A DNA stretch of 56,615 nt from Actinophytocola xinjiangensis. GTDB taxonomy: Bacteria; Actinomycetota; Actinomycetes; Mycobacteriales; Pseudonocardiaceae. The notes below the pieces were generated by a model. The model was not told the DNA's origin. It worked only from the letters and a program-made list of their open reading frames with translations, and made no database searches. Of the stretch, positions 10,880-19,901 are shown piece by piece (positions within the stretch are counted from its first letter, which is position 1; every line of letters begins with the position of its first letter). The translations under genes and the position numbers were made by a program. The DNA lies in contig NZ_MSIF01000040.1 in the NCBI RefSeq assembly GCF_001921215.1, positions 1-56,615 on the forward strand, in the 5' to 3' direction.

Positions 10880-11623
10880 CTAGGAGAACGGGAGGTGCAC
10901 CCAGGGACTGGACCGTTCGGTCATCAGCAGCCGGTGCGGGCCGCGCACCGAGACGTACATGTGCCCGTACTCCTCGCGGTCGAAGCGGATCACCCGGCCC
11001 AGCGCGTAGCCGGCGGAGAAGTCCGCCCACGAGGTGTAGGCGCGCCGGCACAGCGCCCCGGCCGCCAGCACCACCGCCTCGGCGGCGGTGTGGTCGCAGA
11101 ACCCGCCGCCGTGGCCCCGGCGGGCCAGGCTGACCGCGCGGCCGTAGTCGTAGCCGAGCACCGAGTTGACCACGCCGCCCGGCGGCAGCACGCCGTCGGC
11201 GCGGAACCGCGCCTCGTAGCGGGTGATCACGCCGACCAGGTCGACCAGCTCCCTCGGGTCGCCCGGCTGGCCGACGGCCCAGTCGCGCACGGCGGCGCGC
11301 CAGGCGGTCGGGTCGACGGTGCCGGTGCGCTGGCGCAGCCGGCGGCGCAGGCCGAGCACCGCGTCGATCTCGGGGCCGACGTCCAGGCCGGCGAGCAGGT
11401 GGTCGGCCTGGCGGCGCCAGCCCTGCGGGGTGGTGATCCCCCAGCTGTCGGCCAGCGCCAGGCGGTCGTCGTCGAAGTCGCGGACCGGGTCGCCCAGCGC
11501 GTTCCACGGGCTGGACACGTGGACCGGGAGATGGGCACCGCAGGCGAAACCGTGCGCGAGCGGACCGTAGAACGGGCCGGCCGGGGTGGCCACCAGGCCC
11601 TCGACATGATCGCAGACCACCAC
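10880..11623 (-). CDS. DUF1266 domain protein
   Basis: About 247 residues of unknown function. The centre resembles DUF1266: a tryptophan-glycine helix motif (LADSWGITTPQGWRRQ) followed by Arg-rich helices, and a later Trp/Tyr-containing stretch (YGRAVSLARRGH, AYTSWADFSAGYALGR). No signal peptide or membrane segment is seen. The GTG at 11623 is preferred because a TAAACT box ends 8 bases upstream, consistent with leaderless translation; a longer frame extends upstream but would run into the divergent lipoprotein gene. It lies 9 bp upstream of tmk on the same strand, so the two may be co-transcribed. Confidence 0.65.
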   Translation of the reverse strand: MVVCDHVEGLVATPAGPFYGPLAHGFACGAHLPVHVSSPWNALGDPVRDFDDDRLALADSWGITTPQGWRRQADHLLAGLDVGPEIDAVLGLRRRLRQRTGTVDPTAWRAAVRDWAVGQPGDPRELVDLVGVITRYEARFRADGVLPPGGVVNSVLGYDYGRAVSLARRGHGGGFCDHTAAEAVVLAAGALCRRAYTSWADFSAGYALGRVIRFDREEYGHMYVSVRGPHRLLMTERSSPWVHLPFS

Positions 11624-11631
11624 GGCAGGAA

Positions 11632-11637
11632 AGTTTA
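11632..11637 (-). promoter_or_regulatory. Probable -10 box of the DUF1266 gene
   Basis: TAAACT on the minus strand lies 8 bases before the GTG at 11623 and there is no Shine-Dalgarno sequence between them. This fits a leaderless transcript beginning at or near the start codon. Confidence 0.45.
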
Positions 11638-11675
11638 CGTGCAACGGGCACGGCTGGTGGGTACGTCCCAGAGGT

Positions 11676-12476
11676 ATGAAACGTGCTGTGTTGGCGATGC
11701 TGGTGCTGTTCGCCGTAGCGGGCTGCGGCGAACAGCCGAAGGACACGCCCGGCGGGTCGTTCAAGGAGCCGGTCGAGGGCGACCTGTTATGGGGTCACAC
11801 CTTCCTGCTCGCCGAGGCGGACACCGCCGGCACCGCCCTGGAGGGCACGGACCTGTCGCTGCGGTTCACCGACAAGCACGAGGTCCAGGCGCGCGCCAGC
11901 TGCAACTCGATGTCCGGCCCGGCGAGCCTGGGCGAGGACAACCGGCTCCGCCTCGACAACGGCATGTCGATGACCGAGATGGGCTGCGACGACGTCCGCC
12001 ACGACCAGGACAAGTGGATCGTGACGTTCCTCGGCGCCGAACCGGCGGTGACGGTGACCGCCGAACGGCTCACGCTGACCGGCCAGGACGGCGTCGTCCT
12101 GGAGCTGACCGAGCAGTCGGTCGCCGACCCCGACCGGCCGCTGGTGGGTACCGTGTGGACGGTCGGCTCGCTGGTCGACGGCCAGACCGCCAGCAGCGCC
12201 CCGGCCGGCGCGCGGCCGGCGACCATGGAGTTCGGTGACGGGCGTGTCGACGTGTTCACCGGCTGCAACAGCGGCTCGGCGGCCTACACGCTCGCCGGCA
12301 AGACCATCACCGTGGAGCCGCTGCTGCTGACCAGGAAGGCCTGCGACGGTGGCATCATGACAGTGGAGTCGGCGATGGTCGCGGTGCTCACCGAACCGGT
12401 CAGCTACGACATCACGTCGTCGACACTGGCCCTGGACAACCCGTCAGGCAAGGGACTACGACTGAGTGCCGAGTGA
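11676..12476 (+). CDS. Lipoprotein with two META (HslJ-like) domains
   Basis: A 266-residue secreted lipoprotein. The N-terminus has a short basic region, a hydrophobic core and a lipobox (FAVAGC, Cys at residue 17). Two META/DUF306-type repeats follow: about residues 38-145 (WGHTFLL, ASCNSMSG, MGCDD) and 158-265 (LVGTVWTVGSL, FTGCNSGSA, KACDGG), each with a pair of cysteines that could form a disulfide. HslJ-type proteins are linked to novobiocin or heat resistance, but the function here is unknown. Transcribed divergently from the DUF1266 gene; its 3' end overlaps the next gene by 11 bp. Confidence 0.8.
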   Translation: MKRAVLAMLVLFAVAGCGEQPKDTPGGSFKEPVEGDLLWGHTFLLAEADTAGTALEGTDLSLRFTDKHEVQARASCNSMSGPASLGEDNRLRLDNGMSMTEMGCDDVRHDQDKWIVTFLGAEPAVTVTAERLTLTGQDGVVLELTEQSVADPDRPLVGTVWTVGSLVDGQTASSAPAGARPATMEFGDGRVDVFTGCNSGSAAYTLAGKTITVEPLLLTRKACDGGIMTVESAMVAVLTEPVSYDITSSTLALDNPSGKGLRLSAE

Positions 12477-13044
12477 CCAGAGTGACCTGCCCGCGCTGAC
12501 CTTCGCCTCCCAGGCGGAGTTCGCGCGCTGGCTGGAGCGCAACGTGGAGACCCGCGGCCTGTGGCTGCGGTTCGCGAAGAAGGACACCGGGATCGCCTCG
12601 GTGAACTACGCGCAGGCGCTGGCGGTGGCGCTGGCGCACGGATGGATCGACGGGCAGGTCAAGCGCGTCGACGACACCTACTACCAGCAGCGTTTCACCC
12701 CGCGGACCCGACGCAGCCGCTGGTCGAGGATCAACCGGGAGTCCGCCGAGCGGATGATCGCCGCCGGGGAGATGACCGAACGCGGCCTGCGTGAGGTCGA
12801 GGCGGCGAAGGCCGACGGCCGGTGGGACGCCGCCTACGCCAGCCCGAAGAACGCGACGGTGCCCGACGACCTGCGCGCGGCGCTGGACGCGAACCCGGCG
12901 GCCTCGGCGTTCTTCGCGACGCTCACCGGCCAGAACCGGTACTCGATCCTGCACCGGGTCGAGGACGCCAAGCGGGCCGAGACCAGGGCACGGCGGATCG
13001 CGACGTTCGTCGAGATGCTGGCCGAGGGCCGGACCCTGCACTGA
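12466..13044 (+). CDS. YdeI/OmdA-family protein
   Basis: A 192-residue protein of the YdeI (bacteriocin-protection, OmdA) family. Family features include the N-terminal FASQAEFARWLERN, the GLWLRFAKK strand, the ALAHGWIDGQVKRVDD motif, FTPRTRRSRWSRIN, and a C-terminal helical OmdA region (LTGQNRYSILHRVEDAKRAETRARRI). The biochemical role is not established. The GTG start lies inside the end of the upstream lipoprotein gene (11-bp overlap), with AGGGA about 9 bases upstream, so the two are probably co-translated. Confidence 0.8.
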   Translation: MPSDQSDLPALTFASQAEFARWLERNVETRGLWLRFAKKDTGIASVNYAQALAVALAHGWIDGQVKRVDDTYYQQRFTPRTRRSRWSRINRESAERMIAAGEMTERGLREVEAAKADGRWDAAYASPKNATVPDDLRAALDANPAASAFFATLTGQNRYSILHRVEDAKRAETRARRIATFVEMLAEGRTLH

Positions 13045-13062
13045 AACAGCACTGAAACGACA

Positions 13063-13092
13063 GCCGGCCACGCCCCGAGGGGCGTGGCCGGC
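13063..13092. terminator. Bidirectional terminator hairpin between the YdeI gene and sahH
   Basis: A 14-bp near-perfect stem (GCCGGCCACGCCCC pairing with its complement at 79-92 of the same hundred) lies exactly between two convergent genes. It is symmetrical and could stop transcription from both sides; on the minus side it is followed by a modest run containing TTTC. It is the only clear terminator among the convergent pairs of this window. Confidence 0.65.
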
Positions 13093-13105
13093 CGCGGTGT
13101 CCGAC

Positions 13106-14596
13106 TCAGTAGCGGTAGTGCTCGGACTTGTAGGGGCCCTCGACGTCGACGTCGATGTACTCGGCCTGCTCCTTGGTCAGCTTGGTGAGCTGGCCGCCCA
13201 GCGCCTCCACGTGGATGCGCGCGACCTTCTCGTCGAGCTTCTTGGGCAGGCGGTACACCTCCTTGTCGTACTCCTCGTTCTTGGTGAACAGCTCGACCTG
13301 CGCGATCACCTGGTTGGAGAAGGAGTTCGACATCACGAACGACGGGTGGCCGGTCGCGTTGCCCAGGTTCATCAGCCGGCCCTCGGACAGCACGAGGATC
13401 GAGTGCCCGTCGGGGAACACCCACTCGTCGACCTGCGGCTTGATGTTGATCCGCTGGATGCCCGGGTAGCGGGCGAGGCCGGTCATGTCGAGCTCGTTGT
13501 CGAAGTGGCCGACGTTGCCGAGGATCGCCTGGTGCTTCATCCGCGCCATGTGCTCGACCATCACCACGTCCTTGTTGCCGGTGGTGGTGATGACGATGTC
13601 GGCCTTGTCCAGCACGTCCTCCAGGCGCTGCACGTCGTAGCCGTCCATCGCGGCCTGCAGCGCGCAGATCGGGTCGATCTCGGTGATGATCACCCGCGCG
13701 CCCTGGCCGCGCAGCGACTCCGCCGAGCCCTTGCCGACGTCGCCGTAGCCGCAGACGACCGCGACCTTGCCGCCGATGAGCACGTCGGTGCCCCGGTTGA
13801 TCCCGTCGACCAACGAGTGGCGGATGCCGTACTTGTTGTCGAACTTGGACTTCGTGACCGAGTCGTTGACGTTGATCGCCGGGAACAGCAGCTCGCCCGC
13901 GGCGGCCAGCTGGTACAGGCGCAGCACGCCGGTGGTGGTCTCCTCGGTGACGCCCTTGATCTCCACGCCGGTCCGCGTCCACTTCTTGGCGTCGGCGACC
14001 AGCGAGTTGCGCAGCGTCTCGAGGATGATCTTCCACTCCTCGGGGTCGTCCGCCTCGGGCTGCGGCACGACTCCGGCGGCCTCGTACTGGGTGCCCTTGT
14101 GCACCAGCAGGGTCGCGTCACCGCCGTCGTCGAGGAGCATGTTCGGCGCCCCGCCGCCCGGCCAGGTGAGCATCTGCTCGGTGCACCACCAGTACTCCTC
14201 CAGGGTCTCGCCCTTCCAGGCGAAAACCGGGACGCCCTTGGGCTCCTCGGGGGTGCCGTGCGGACCCACGACGACGGCCGCGGCCGCGTGGTCCTGGGTG
14301 GAGAAGATGTTGCACGACGCCCAGCGAACCTCGGCGCCCAGCGCGACGAGGGTCTCGATCAGCACCGCGGTCTGCACGGTCATGTGCAGGGAACCGGAGA
14401 TCCGAGCCCCACGCAGGGGGTAGACCTCCGCGTACTCGCGGCGCAGCGCCATCAGGCCGGGCATCTCGTGCTCGGCGAGACGGATCTCCTTGCGGCCGAA
14501 CTCGGCCTCTGCGAGGTCGGCCACCGCGAAGTCCAGCTCACCGACCTTCCTGGCGTAGCGTGCCGTGGTCGCATCCTGGCTGTTGCCTGCGGTCAT
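13106..14596 (-). CDS. sahH: Adenosylhomocysteinase
   Basis: Hydrolyses S-adenosylhomocysteine to adenosine and homocysteine, relieving product inhibition of methyltransferases. The 496-residue NAD-dependent enzyme includes the substrate region ([18 protein letters not shown]), the NAD-binding GYGDVGKG motif, GHFDNE, and the characteristic C-terminal YKSEHYRY. It has the long form with the roughly 40-residue insertion ([18 protein letters not shown] vicinity) typical of actinobacteria. The ATG at 14596 is chosen over an ATG 9 bases upstream because GGAGG then lies 9 bases away. A TACTGT box at 14633-14638 is a plausible -10 element. Confidence 0.96.
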   Translation of the reverse strand: MTAGNSQDATTARYARKVGELDFAVADLAEAEFGRKEIRLAEHEMPGLMALRREYAEVYPLRGARISGSLHMTVQTAVLIETLVALGAEVRWASCNIFSTQDHAAAAVVVGPHGTPEEPKGVPVFAWKGETLEEYWWCTEQMLTWPGGGAPNMLLDDGGDATLLVHKGTQYEAAGVVPQPEADDPEEWKIILETLRNSLVADAKKWTRTGVEIKGVTEETTTGVLRLYQLAAAGELLFPAINVNDSVTKSKFDNKYGIRHSLVDGINRGTDVLIGGKVAVVCGYGDVGKGSAESLRGQGARVIITEIDPICALQAAMDGYDVQRLEDVLDKADIVITTTGNKDVVMVEHMARMKHQAILGNVGHFDNELDMTGLARYPGIQRINIKPQVDEWVFPDGHSILVLSEGRLMNLGNATGHPSFVMSNSFSNQVIAQVELFTKNEEYDKEVYRLPKKLDEKVARIHVEALGGQLTKLTKEQAEYIDVDVEGPYKSEHYRY

Positions 14597-14692
14597 CCCG
14601 TGCATCCTCCAAACTAAAAAGCCATCGGCAGGACAGTACCGTTACTCGAATTTGATCGACTCGAGTGGCTATGGAGCAGTGGAGGCATTCTC

Positions 14693-17035
14693 TTGTTGAC
14701 TCCCGGTCCCGACACCCGTGTCGTCGAACTACGCGTCCACGGGGCGATGGGCACCACCCCCGAGTCGCTCGTCTCGGCCGTCGCGGCCGTGGACGTCGCC
14801 GGGGACGGGGTGGGCCGGTTCGTCCGCCCGGCGGACCGGTTGCTGCGCCCCGCACCCGGCCCGATGCTGCGCGCGGAGGGCCAGTCGATCCCGAGGGTCG
14901 TGGAGGGCTACGTCTGGGGCGGCATGACCTCGGGCGGGGCGGCGAAGGCGACGTGGGCGTTGCTGTTCCCGTTCTCCCTGGCCAACGTCGCGCACTGGAT
15001 GCTGCCGCCGGCGCCCAGCGGCCACCGTCTGGCGGCACGCCTGGCGGCGGCGAACCGCACGCTGCTGCGCCTGGCCGGGGCGCTGCTGACGATGTTGCTG
15101 GTCACCCAGGTGGCGGTGGTGAGCCTGGACCTGATCGCCGCCCAGTGCCTGGCGCCCGGCGCGCGGTGTCTGACGGCGGTGCCGGACTGGCTGCGGTCGG
15201 CGTACCTGGTGCGACCGGTGGTCGGCCTGCTCCCGGTCCTGGCGACGATCCTGGTCCTGCACCGCGTGTCCTGTGTGGCCTGGGACACGGCACGGTCGGC
15301 CGACAACCCGCCGCCGACCCCGCCGAACACCCGCGTCCAGCTTCCCGGCACCAACCTGGCGGCCGACCCGGACACTCCGACGTTGCGCGCCCTGCACCTG
15401 GTCGCCGCCCTGGCCACCGTCGCCCTGCTCCCCCTGGGTGGCCCGTTCGCCTCGACGTCCGGCGTGCCGGCCGCGCTGTGGGCGGTGTCGCTGGCGCTGC
15501 TGGTGGTCGCCCTGACCGGCGTGCTGCTCCTGGACGACCCCGCCGGCGCCGAGCCCGCCCGGGCCGGGCACCGGCTGCGCGTGGTCCTCGGCCGCCGAAC
15601 CCGCCGCGCGATGCTGGCTGTCGGGGTGGCGCTGGTCGCCGCCTCGGCGGCCGTGCAACAGCCGCTGCCCGCCGCCCTCCCCGGTACCGACGCCACGGTC
15701 GAGGCCGTGGCCGCCGCGCTGGTGGTCATCGTCGTGGTCCTCGGGCTCCTGCTCATCCCCGCGGCACGGATCGCCCGAGCCGACTGGCGCACCCTGCCCC
15801 GGTCGCTGCGCCCGTGGGCCGGCGGCTGGATGTCGGCCCCCGTCCTGGCCCTGGCGGCGCTGTTGGGCGGTGGTTTCGGCGCCGGCCTGGCGATCGCCGT
15901 CCAACGCCTCATCGGCTTCGAAGTTCCCGCCGGCTACGAGTCGGTGACGTTGTTGTGGGGCGCCGCCGCCATCCTCGCCCTGGTGGTCGCCGTCGTCGCC
16001 GTCGCCGTCGCGATGACCAGACTCCGAACGGGAACCCTCACCGACGACGAAGCCGTCCTGACCCTGCTGCACCAGGACAACCCCACCGACCTCCCGAGGG
16101 CCGCGAGGGCCTGGCGGTCGGCGACGTGGCGCCGCCGGCACACCCACCACGCCCTCCTCGCCACGGCCGCCGTGCTGGCCGCCGGCGCCACGGTGTCGAT
16201 CGTCAACCGCCTCACCGGCGGCCACCTCCCCGCCTGGACCGAGCCGTTGTCGGCCCTCGGCGTCCTGACCCTGGGTGTGCTGGCCGGTGCCCTGCTCCGC
16301 GCCGTCCACAACGCGGCACGGGCGCCGGAAGCCGGCCGCCAACTGGGAATCCTCGCCGACCTGGCGTCCTTCTGGCCGCGCGAGGCCCACCCCATCGTCC
16401 CCCCGTGCTATGCCATGAAGGTCGCCCCGGAACTGGCCGCCCGCACCGCCGAGCACCTCCGCGACCCCGGCACCCGAGTCGTGCTGACCGGCGAGAGCCA
16501 CGGCAGTCTGCTGGTGACCGTCGCGGCCGCCAGAATCCTGAACTCCCTCAACGAACCCGAACGCCGCCGGGTGGGTGTGGTCACCGTCGGCTCCCAACTC
16601 CAATGGGCCTATGCCAGGGCGTTCCCGGCGGTCCTCCCGCACACCGCCCTCGCCACCCTCGCCGGCGAACTCGGCACCCGCTGGCGAGCACTGTGCCGGG
16701 GCACGGATCCGTTGGGCGGCGCCGTCACCACCTGGGAGCAGGGCGTCTACGACCGCACCCTCCTCGGCCTTGGCCTGCGCCCCGACGGAACCACCGGCCC
16801 CCTCCCCGAGGCGACCCGGGCTCCCCACGGCGCCCTGGTCCTTGGCCTGGACCACTGGCTCCCCGACCCGGCCCCCAGCCCCCTGGCCGGCCGCCGCTGG
16901 ACCCCCGGCCTCCAACGCCACGCCAACTACACGGCGGATCCCGAATGGGACCGCGCGGTGGCCCTGGCCGCCGGCCTGGACCCGGCAGAACCCACCGTGG
17001 GCGCCTTCGAGGCCCTGCTCCCCTCCCCTCGCTGA
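14693..17035 (+). CDS. Polytopic membrane protein with a split alpha/beta-hydrolase
   Basis: I do not know a named family for this 780-residue protein. The N-terminus (residues 8-25, VVELRVHGAMGTTPESL) looks like a first hydrolase strand with an HG oxyanion loop. About ten hydrophobic segments follow between residues roughly 90 and 550, separated by charged loops. The soluble C-terminal part then carries a nucleophile elbow GESHG with Ser602, an acid candidate Asp672 (TDPLGG) and a His candidate at 721 (LDHWLP). I infer a lipase- or esterase-like enzyme into which a membrane domain has been inserted. The TTG start is supported by GGAGG 7 bases upstream. Divergent from sahH and convergent with the MutL-like gene (16-bp gap). 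Confidence 0.7.
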   Translation: MLTPGPDTRVVELRVHGAMGTTPESLVSAVAAVDVAGDGVGRFVRPADRLLRPAPGPMLRAEGQSIPRVVEGYVWGGMTSGGAAKATWALLFPFSLANVAHWMLPPAPSGHRLAARLAAANRTLLRLAGALLTMLLVTQVAVVSLDLIAAQCLAPGARCLTAVPDWLRSAYLVRPVVGLLPVLATILVLHRVSCVAWDTARSADNPPPTPPNTRVQLPGTNLAADPDTPTLRALHLVAALATVALLPLGGPFASTSGVPAALWAVSLALLVVALTGVLLLDDPAGAEPARAGHRLRVVLGRRTRRAMLAVGVALVAASAAVQQPLPAALPGTDATVEAVAAALVVIVVVLGLLLIPAARIARADWRTLPRSLRPWAGGWMSAPVLALAALLGGGFGAGLAIAVQRLIGFEVPAGYESVTLLWGAAAILALVVAVVAVAVAMTRLRTGTLTDDEAVLTLLHQDNPTDLPRAARAWRSATWRRRHTHHALLATAAVLAAGATVSIVNRLTGGHLPAWTEPLSALGVLTLGVLAGALLRAVHNAARAPEAGRQLGILADLASFWPREAHPIVPPCYAMKVAPELAARTAEHLRDPGTRVVLTGESHGSLLVTVAAARILNSLNEPERRRVGVVTVGSQLQWAYARAFPAVLPHTALATLAGELGTRWRALCRGTDPLGGAVTTWEQGVYDRTLLGLGLRPDGTTGPLPEATRAPHGALVLGLDHWLPDPAPSPLAGRRWTPGLQRHANYTADPEWDRAVALAAGLDPAEPTVGAFEALLPSPR

Positions 17036-17051
17036 CACACGACGAAACGCA

Positions 17052-18302
17052 TCAGGCGAACCGCGACAGCAACCCATCCCCGACCCCGGAAAACCCTCCC
17101 TGGACAAGCAATCCAGCGGGCGCCAGAACCCCGTCCCGGTCAACGACGAACGAGGCCCCCCGGACATGGGCCCCCAACGCCGCCCGAACGAACCCCTCGA
17201 ACACCGCCAGGTCACCGGCGTGCCGAAAAACCCCGCCGGACAACACCACCAGCTCGGCCCCCCGCGCCCCCAGATGCCCCGACACCATCGCGACATGCCG
17301 CCGAACCCCCACCACGACAGCCAGTGCCGCCAACCGAAGGTCGGTCTCCCGCTCAGCCACGGAATCAGGAACGAACGACACCGTGGACGCCCGCTCACCA
17401 GCGGCCGCCCTCAGCTCGCCAGCCCCGTCGAGCCGCTCAGCCACCGCCGCCTCGACCAGTGACGGCGCCCCCACCCGCATCCCCAGATCGCCTTCCACCG
17501 TCCGCCGCCCCGCCGGCAACCCGACGGCCGACACCGGCCTGTCCCCGTCGGCGACCGCCGAGTACACATCCGTGGTGGCCCCGCCGACGTCGACCACCAG
17601 CACGGACCCGGAGAAGACCCCGGACAACCGAGCGACCCCCGACAACACGGCATCCGGAGTGACCGTCCGAACCATCCGCCGAAACCGAGGGCCTCGGGAC
17701 AGCCCCTTCCCCCCGATCACGTGCCGCAGGAAAACCTCGCGAATGGCCCCGCGGGCGGGCTCCGGCGCCAGTTCGCCCACGTCGGGCAGAACGTTCGCCG
17801 TGGCCACCACCCGTCGCCCGGCCAACGACCCGAGCGCGGCCTCGCGGACAGCGGAGTTGCCGGCCAGCACGATCGGCACGGCCACCCGCGCCGCCCCCAA
17901 CCGCCCCGCGTTGTGCGCCAGCACCCGCTCGTCCCCACCGTCGGTCCCACCGACCAGCAGCACCACGTCGGGCGCCGAGGCCCGCACGGCCCGCACGTCG
18001 GCCGGCGTCAGCATCCCGGCGAACACGTGCACCACCTTCGCCCCGGCCGAGAGCGCCACCCGGTAGCCCGCCTCCGCGCTGATCAGCCGTTCCTGCCCCA
18101 CCACCGCCAGCCGCAAACCCCCACCGGCCGACGAACACGCCAGCACCCGACCCTCGCCGAGCGCGTCCGTGACCGACGAGACCCCGTCGAGCACCTCGGG
18201 CGGCGTCGTGCGGTGCTGGGCCGTGCCGAGGACGTCACCGCCGGGCGAGACCAGCACACCTTTCGTCCAGGTGGAACCGACGTCGAGGCACAGGAAGGTC
18301 AC
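17052..18302 (-). CDS. Glutamate mutase MutL-like ASKHA ATPase
   Basis: A 416-residue MutL/GlmL family member, distinct from the DNA mismatch repair MutL. Two actin-fold phosphate loops are visible: DVGSTWTKG near residue 7 and VVDVGGATTDVYS near 230; VLLVGGTDGG and VVLSGGVF fit the adenosine regions. In other bacteria this protein accompanies the B12-dependent glutamate mutase subunits and may act in their activation or repair, but neither subunit is in this window. The ATG overlaps the stop codon of the amino acid permease gene (ATGA), so the two are translationally coupled. Confidence 0.8.
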   Translation of the reverse strand: MTFLCLDVGSTWTKGVLVSPGGDVLGTAQHRTTPPEVLDGVSSVTDALGEGRVLACSSAGGGLRLAVVGQERLISAEAGYRVALSAGAKVVHVFAGMLTPADVRAVRASAPDVVLLVGGTDGGDERVLAHNAGRLGAARVAVPIVLAGNSAVREAALGSLAGRRVVATANVLPDVGELAPEPARGAIREVFLRHVIGGKGLSRGPRFRRMVRTVTPDAVLSGVARLSGVFSGSVLVVDVGGATTDVYSAVADGDRPVSAVGLPAGRRTVEGDLGMRVGAPSLVEAAVAERLDGAGELRAAAGERASTVSFVPDSVAERETDLRLAALAVVVGVRRHVAMVSGHLGARGAELVVLSGGVFRHAGDLAVFEGFVRAALGAHVRGASFVVDRDGVLAPAGLLVQGGFSGVGDGLLSRFA

Positions 18303-19792
18303 CGGTCATTGGTAACACGCCGCCCCACCAGCGAGTGCCGACGCCCGTAGGCGAAGTAGACCACCACCCCCAGCACCATCCACACCGCGAACCGGATCCA
18401 GGTCAGCACCGCCAGGTTCAGCATCAGCCACAGGCAGGCCACGATCGCCGCCACCCCGATCACCGGCAGCGCCGGCACCCGGAACCCGCGCGGCAGGTCG
18501 GGATGGGTCCGCCGCAGGATCATCACACCCCCGGAGACCAGGATGAACGCGAACAGCGTGCCCACGTTCACCATCTCCTCCAGCTTCCCGGCCGGGAAGA
18601 ACGTGGCCGCCGCCGCGACCAGGCCGCCGACCAGGATCGTGGCCCGCACGGGGGTGCCGCGCGTGCCGGTCCTGGCCAGCGCGCGGGGCAGCAGCCCGTC
18701 GCGGGACATGGCGAACAGCACCCGGACCTGGCCGAGCATCAACACCATCACCACGGTCGTCAGGCCGGCCAGCGCCCCGACCGAGATCACGTTCGCCGCC
18801 CAGTCGACGTCGTTGAGGGCGAACGCGGTGGCCAGCGTCCTGCTCTCGCCGCCGGTCGTGGCCAGGTCGGTGTAGGGGACCATGCCGGTCACCACCAGCG
18901 ACACCGCGACGTAGAGCACGGTCACGATCACCAGCGAACCCAGGATGCCCCTCGGCACGGCCTTGCGCGGGTTCCTGGTCTCCTCGGCGGTGGTGGCGAC
19001 CACGTCGAAACCGATGAACGCGAAGAACACCAGCGACGCCGCCGCCAGCAGCCCGAACACGCCGAACGCACTGCTCTGGCCGCCGGCCAGCCACGAGAAC
19101 ACCGTCTGGTCGACACCGCTCGCGCCCGTCGTGCCGGACTCGGCCGGCGGCAGGAACGGGCTGTAGTTCTCGCCGCGGACGAACGTCAGGCCGAAGAAGA
19201 TCACGAACAGCACGATGCCGACCTTGATCGCCGTGATCACCATGCTGACCCGCGAGGACACCTTCGTGCCGACCGCCAGCACCACCGTCAGTACCACGAT
19301 CAGCAGCAGCGCCCCCCAGTTCACCGTCAGTCCGCCGACGGCGACACTGCTGGTCACCCCGTCGCCGAAGAGATAGCCCAGGACCGTGCGCAGGTACTCC
19401 GACCAGCCGGTCGCCACCGCCGCCGCGCCGACCGCGAACTCCAGCACCAGGTCCCAGCCGATGATCCACGCCGCGAACTCGCCGAACGTGGCGTAGGAGA
19501 ACGTGTAGGCGCTGCCGGCCACCGGCACCGTGGAGGCGAACTCGGCGTAGCACAACGCCGCCAGCCCGCAGGCGGTCGCGGCCAGCACGAACGCCACCGA
19601 CACCGACGGTCCGGCCAGGTCACCGGCGGTGCGCGCGGTCAGCGTGAAGATACCGGCGCCGATGACGACCGCGACGCCGAACACGGTCAGGTCCCACGCG
19701 CTCAGGTCCCTGCGCAGGCGCGACCCTGGTTCGTCGGTGTCCTTGATGCTCTGGTCGACCGACTTCGTCCGCCACAGTCCGGTTCCGGGCAC
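18299..19792 (-). CDS. APC-family amino acid permease
   Basis: A 497-residue transporter of the cationic amino acid/APC type. About 12-14 hydrophobic segments are visible, beginning with LTVFGVAVVIGAGIFTLTA, whose GAGIF is the TM1 substrate-binding signature; GFDVVATTAEETRNPRK, a hallmark of the CAT-like subgroup, lies mid-protein. It corresponds in position to Rv3253c. The substrate cannot be deduced; coupling to a glutamate-mutase-type MutL gene hints at an acidic or branched amino acid, which is inference. A Shine-Dalgarno-like GAGGAGG precedes the ATG start. Confidence 0.9.
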   Translation of the reverse strand: MPGTGLWRTKSVDQSIKDTDEPGSRLRRDLSAWDLTVFGVAVVIGAGIFTLTARTAGDLAGPSVSVAFVLAATACGLAALCYAEFASTVPVAGSAYTFSYATFGEFAAWIIGWDLVLEFAVGAAAVATGWSEYLRTVLGYLFGDGVTSSVAVGGLTVNWGALLLIVVLTVVLAVGTKVSSRVSMVITAIKVGIVLFVIFFGLTFVRGENYSPFLPPAESGTTGASGVDQTVFSWLAGGQSSAFGVFGLLAAASLVFFAFIGFDVVATTAEETRNPRKAVPRGILGSLVIVTVLYVAVSLVVTGMVPYTDLATTGGESRTLATAFALNDVDWAANVISVGALAGLTTVVMVLMLGQVRVLFAMSRDGLLPRALARTGTRGTPVRATILVGGLVAAAATFFPAGKLEEMVNVGTLFAFILVSGGVMILRRTHPDLPRGFRVPALPVIGVAAIVACLWLMLNLAVLTWIRFAVWMVLGVVVYFAYGRRHSLVGRRVTNDR

Positions 19793-19861
19793 CGCGACCT
19801 CCTCTGGTGTCCGTCCATGGTCGGACGGGGAGGCGGTGCCCGCACGGTGAGCCGATCAGGC

Positions 19862-19901
19862 CGCGATGACCAGACCGCGATGGTCAGGCGATGGTCAGGC
19901 G
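19862..19901. repeat. Short tandem repeat upstream of the permease
   Basis: Three related copies of GCGATGGTCAG (the first as GCGATGACCAG) occur in the gap between the permease start and the CDF stop codon and reach a few bases into the CDF 3' end. Together with a CCGTCC/GGACGG hairpin (about 19811-19828) they could be regulatory or the product of slippage. Confidence 0.4.

Noticed and set aside
14597-14692. SAH riboswitch before sahH
   Set aside because: The leader is short and I see no pseudoknot-like conserved elements of that riboswitch; a simple promoter and Shine-Dalgarno explain it.
14729-18066. Long frames on both strands across the split-hydrolase gene
   Set aside because: Arg/Pro/Gly-rich shadows of 14693-17035 and 17052-18302; the real frames contain coherent membrane segments and motifs.
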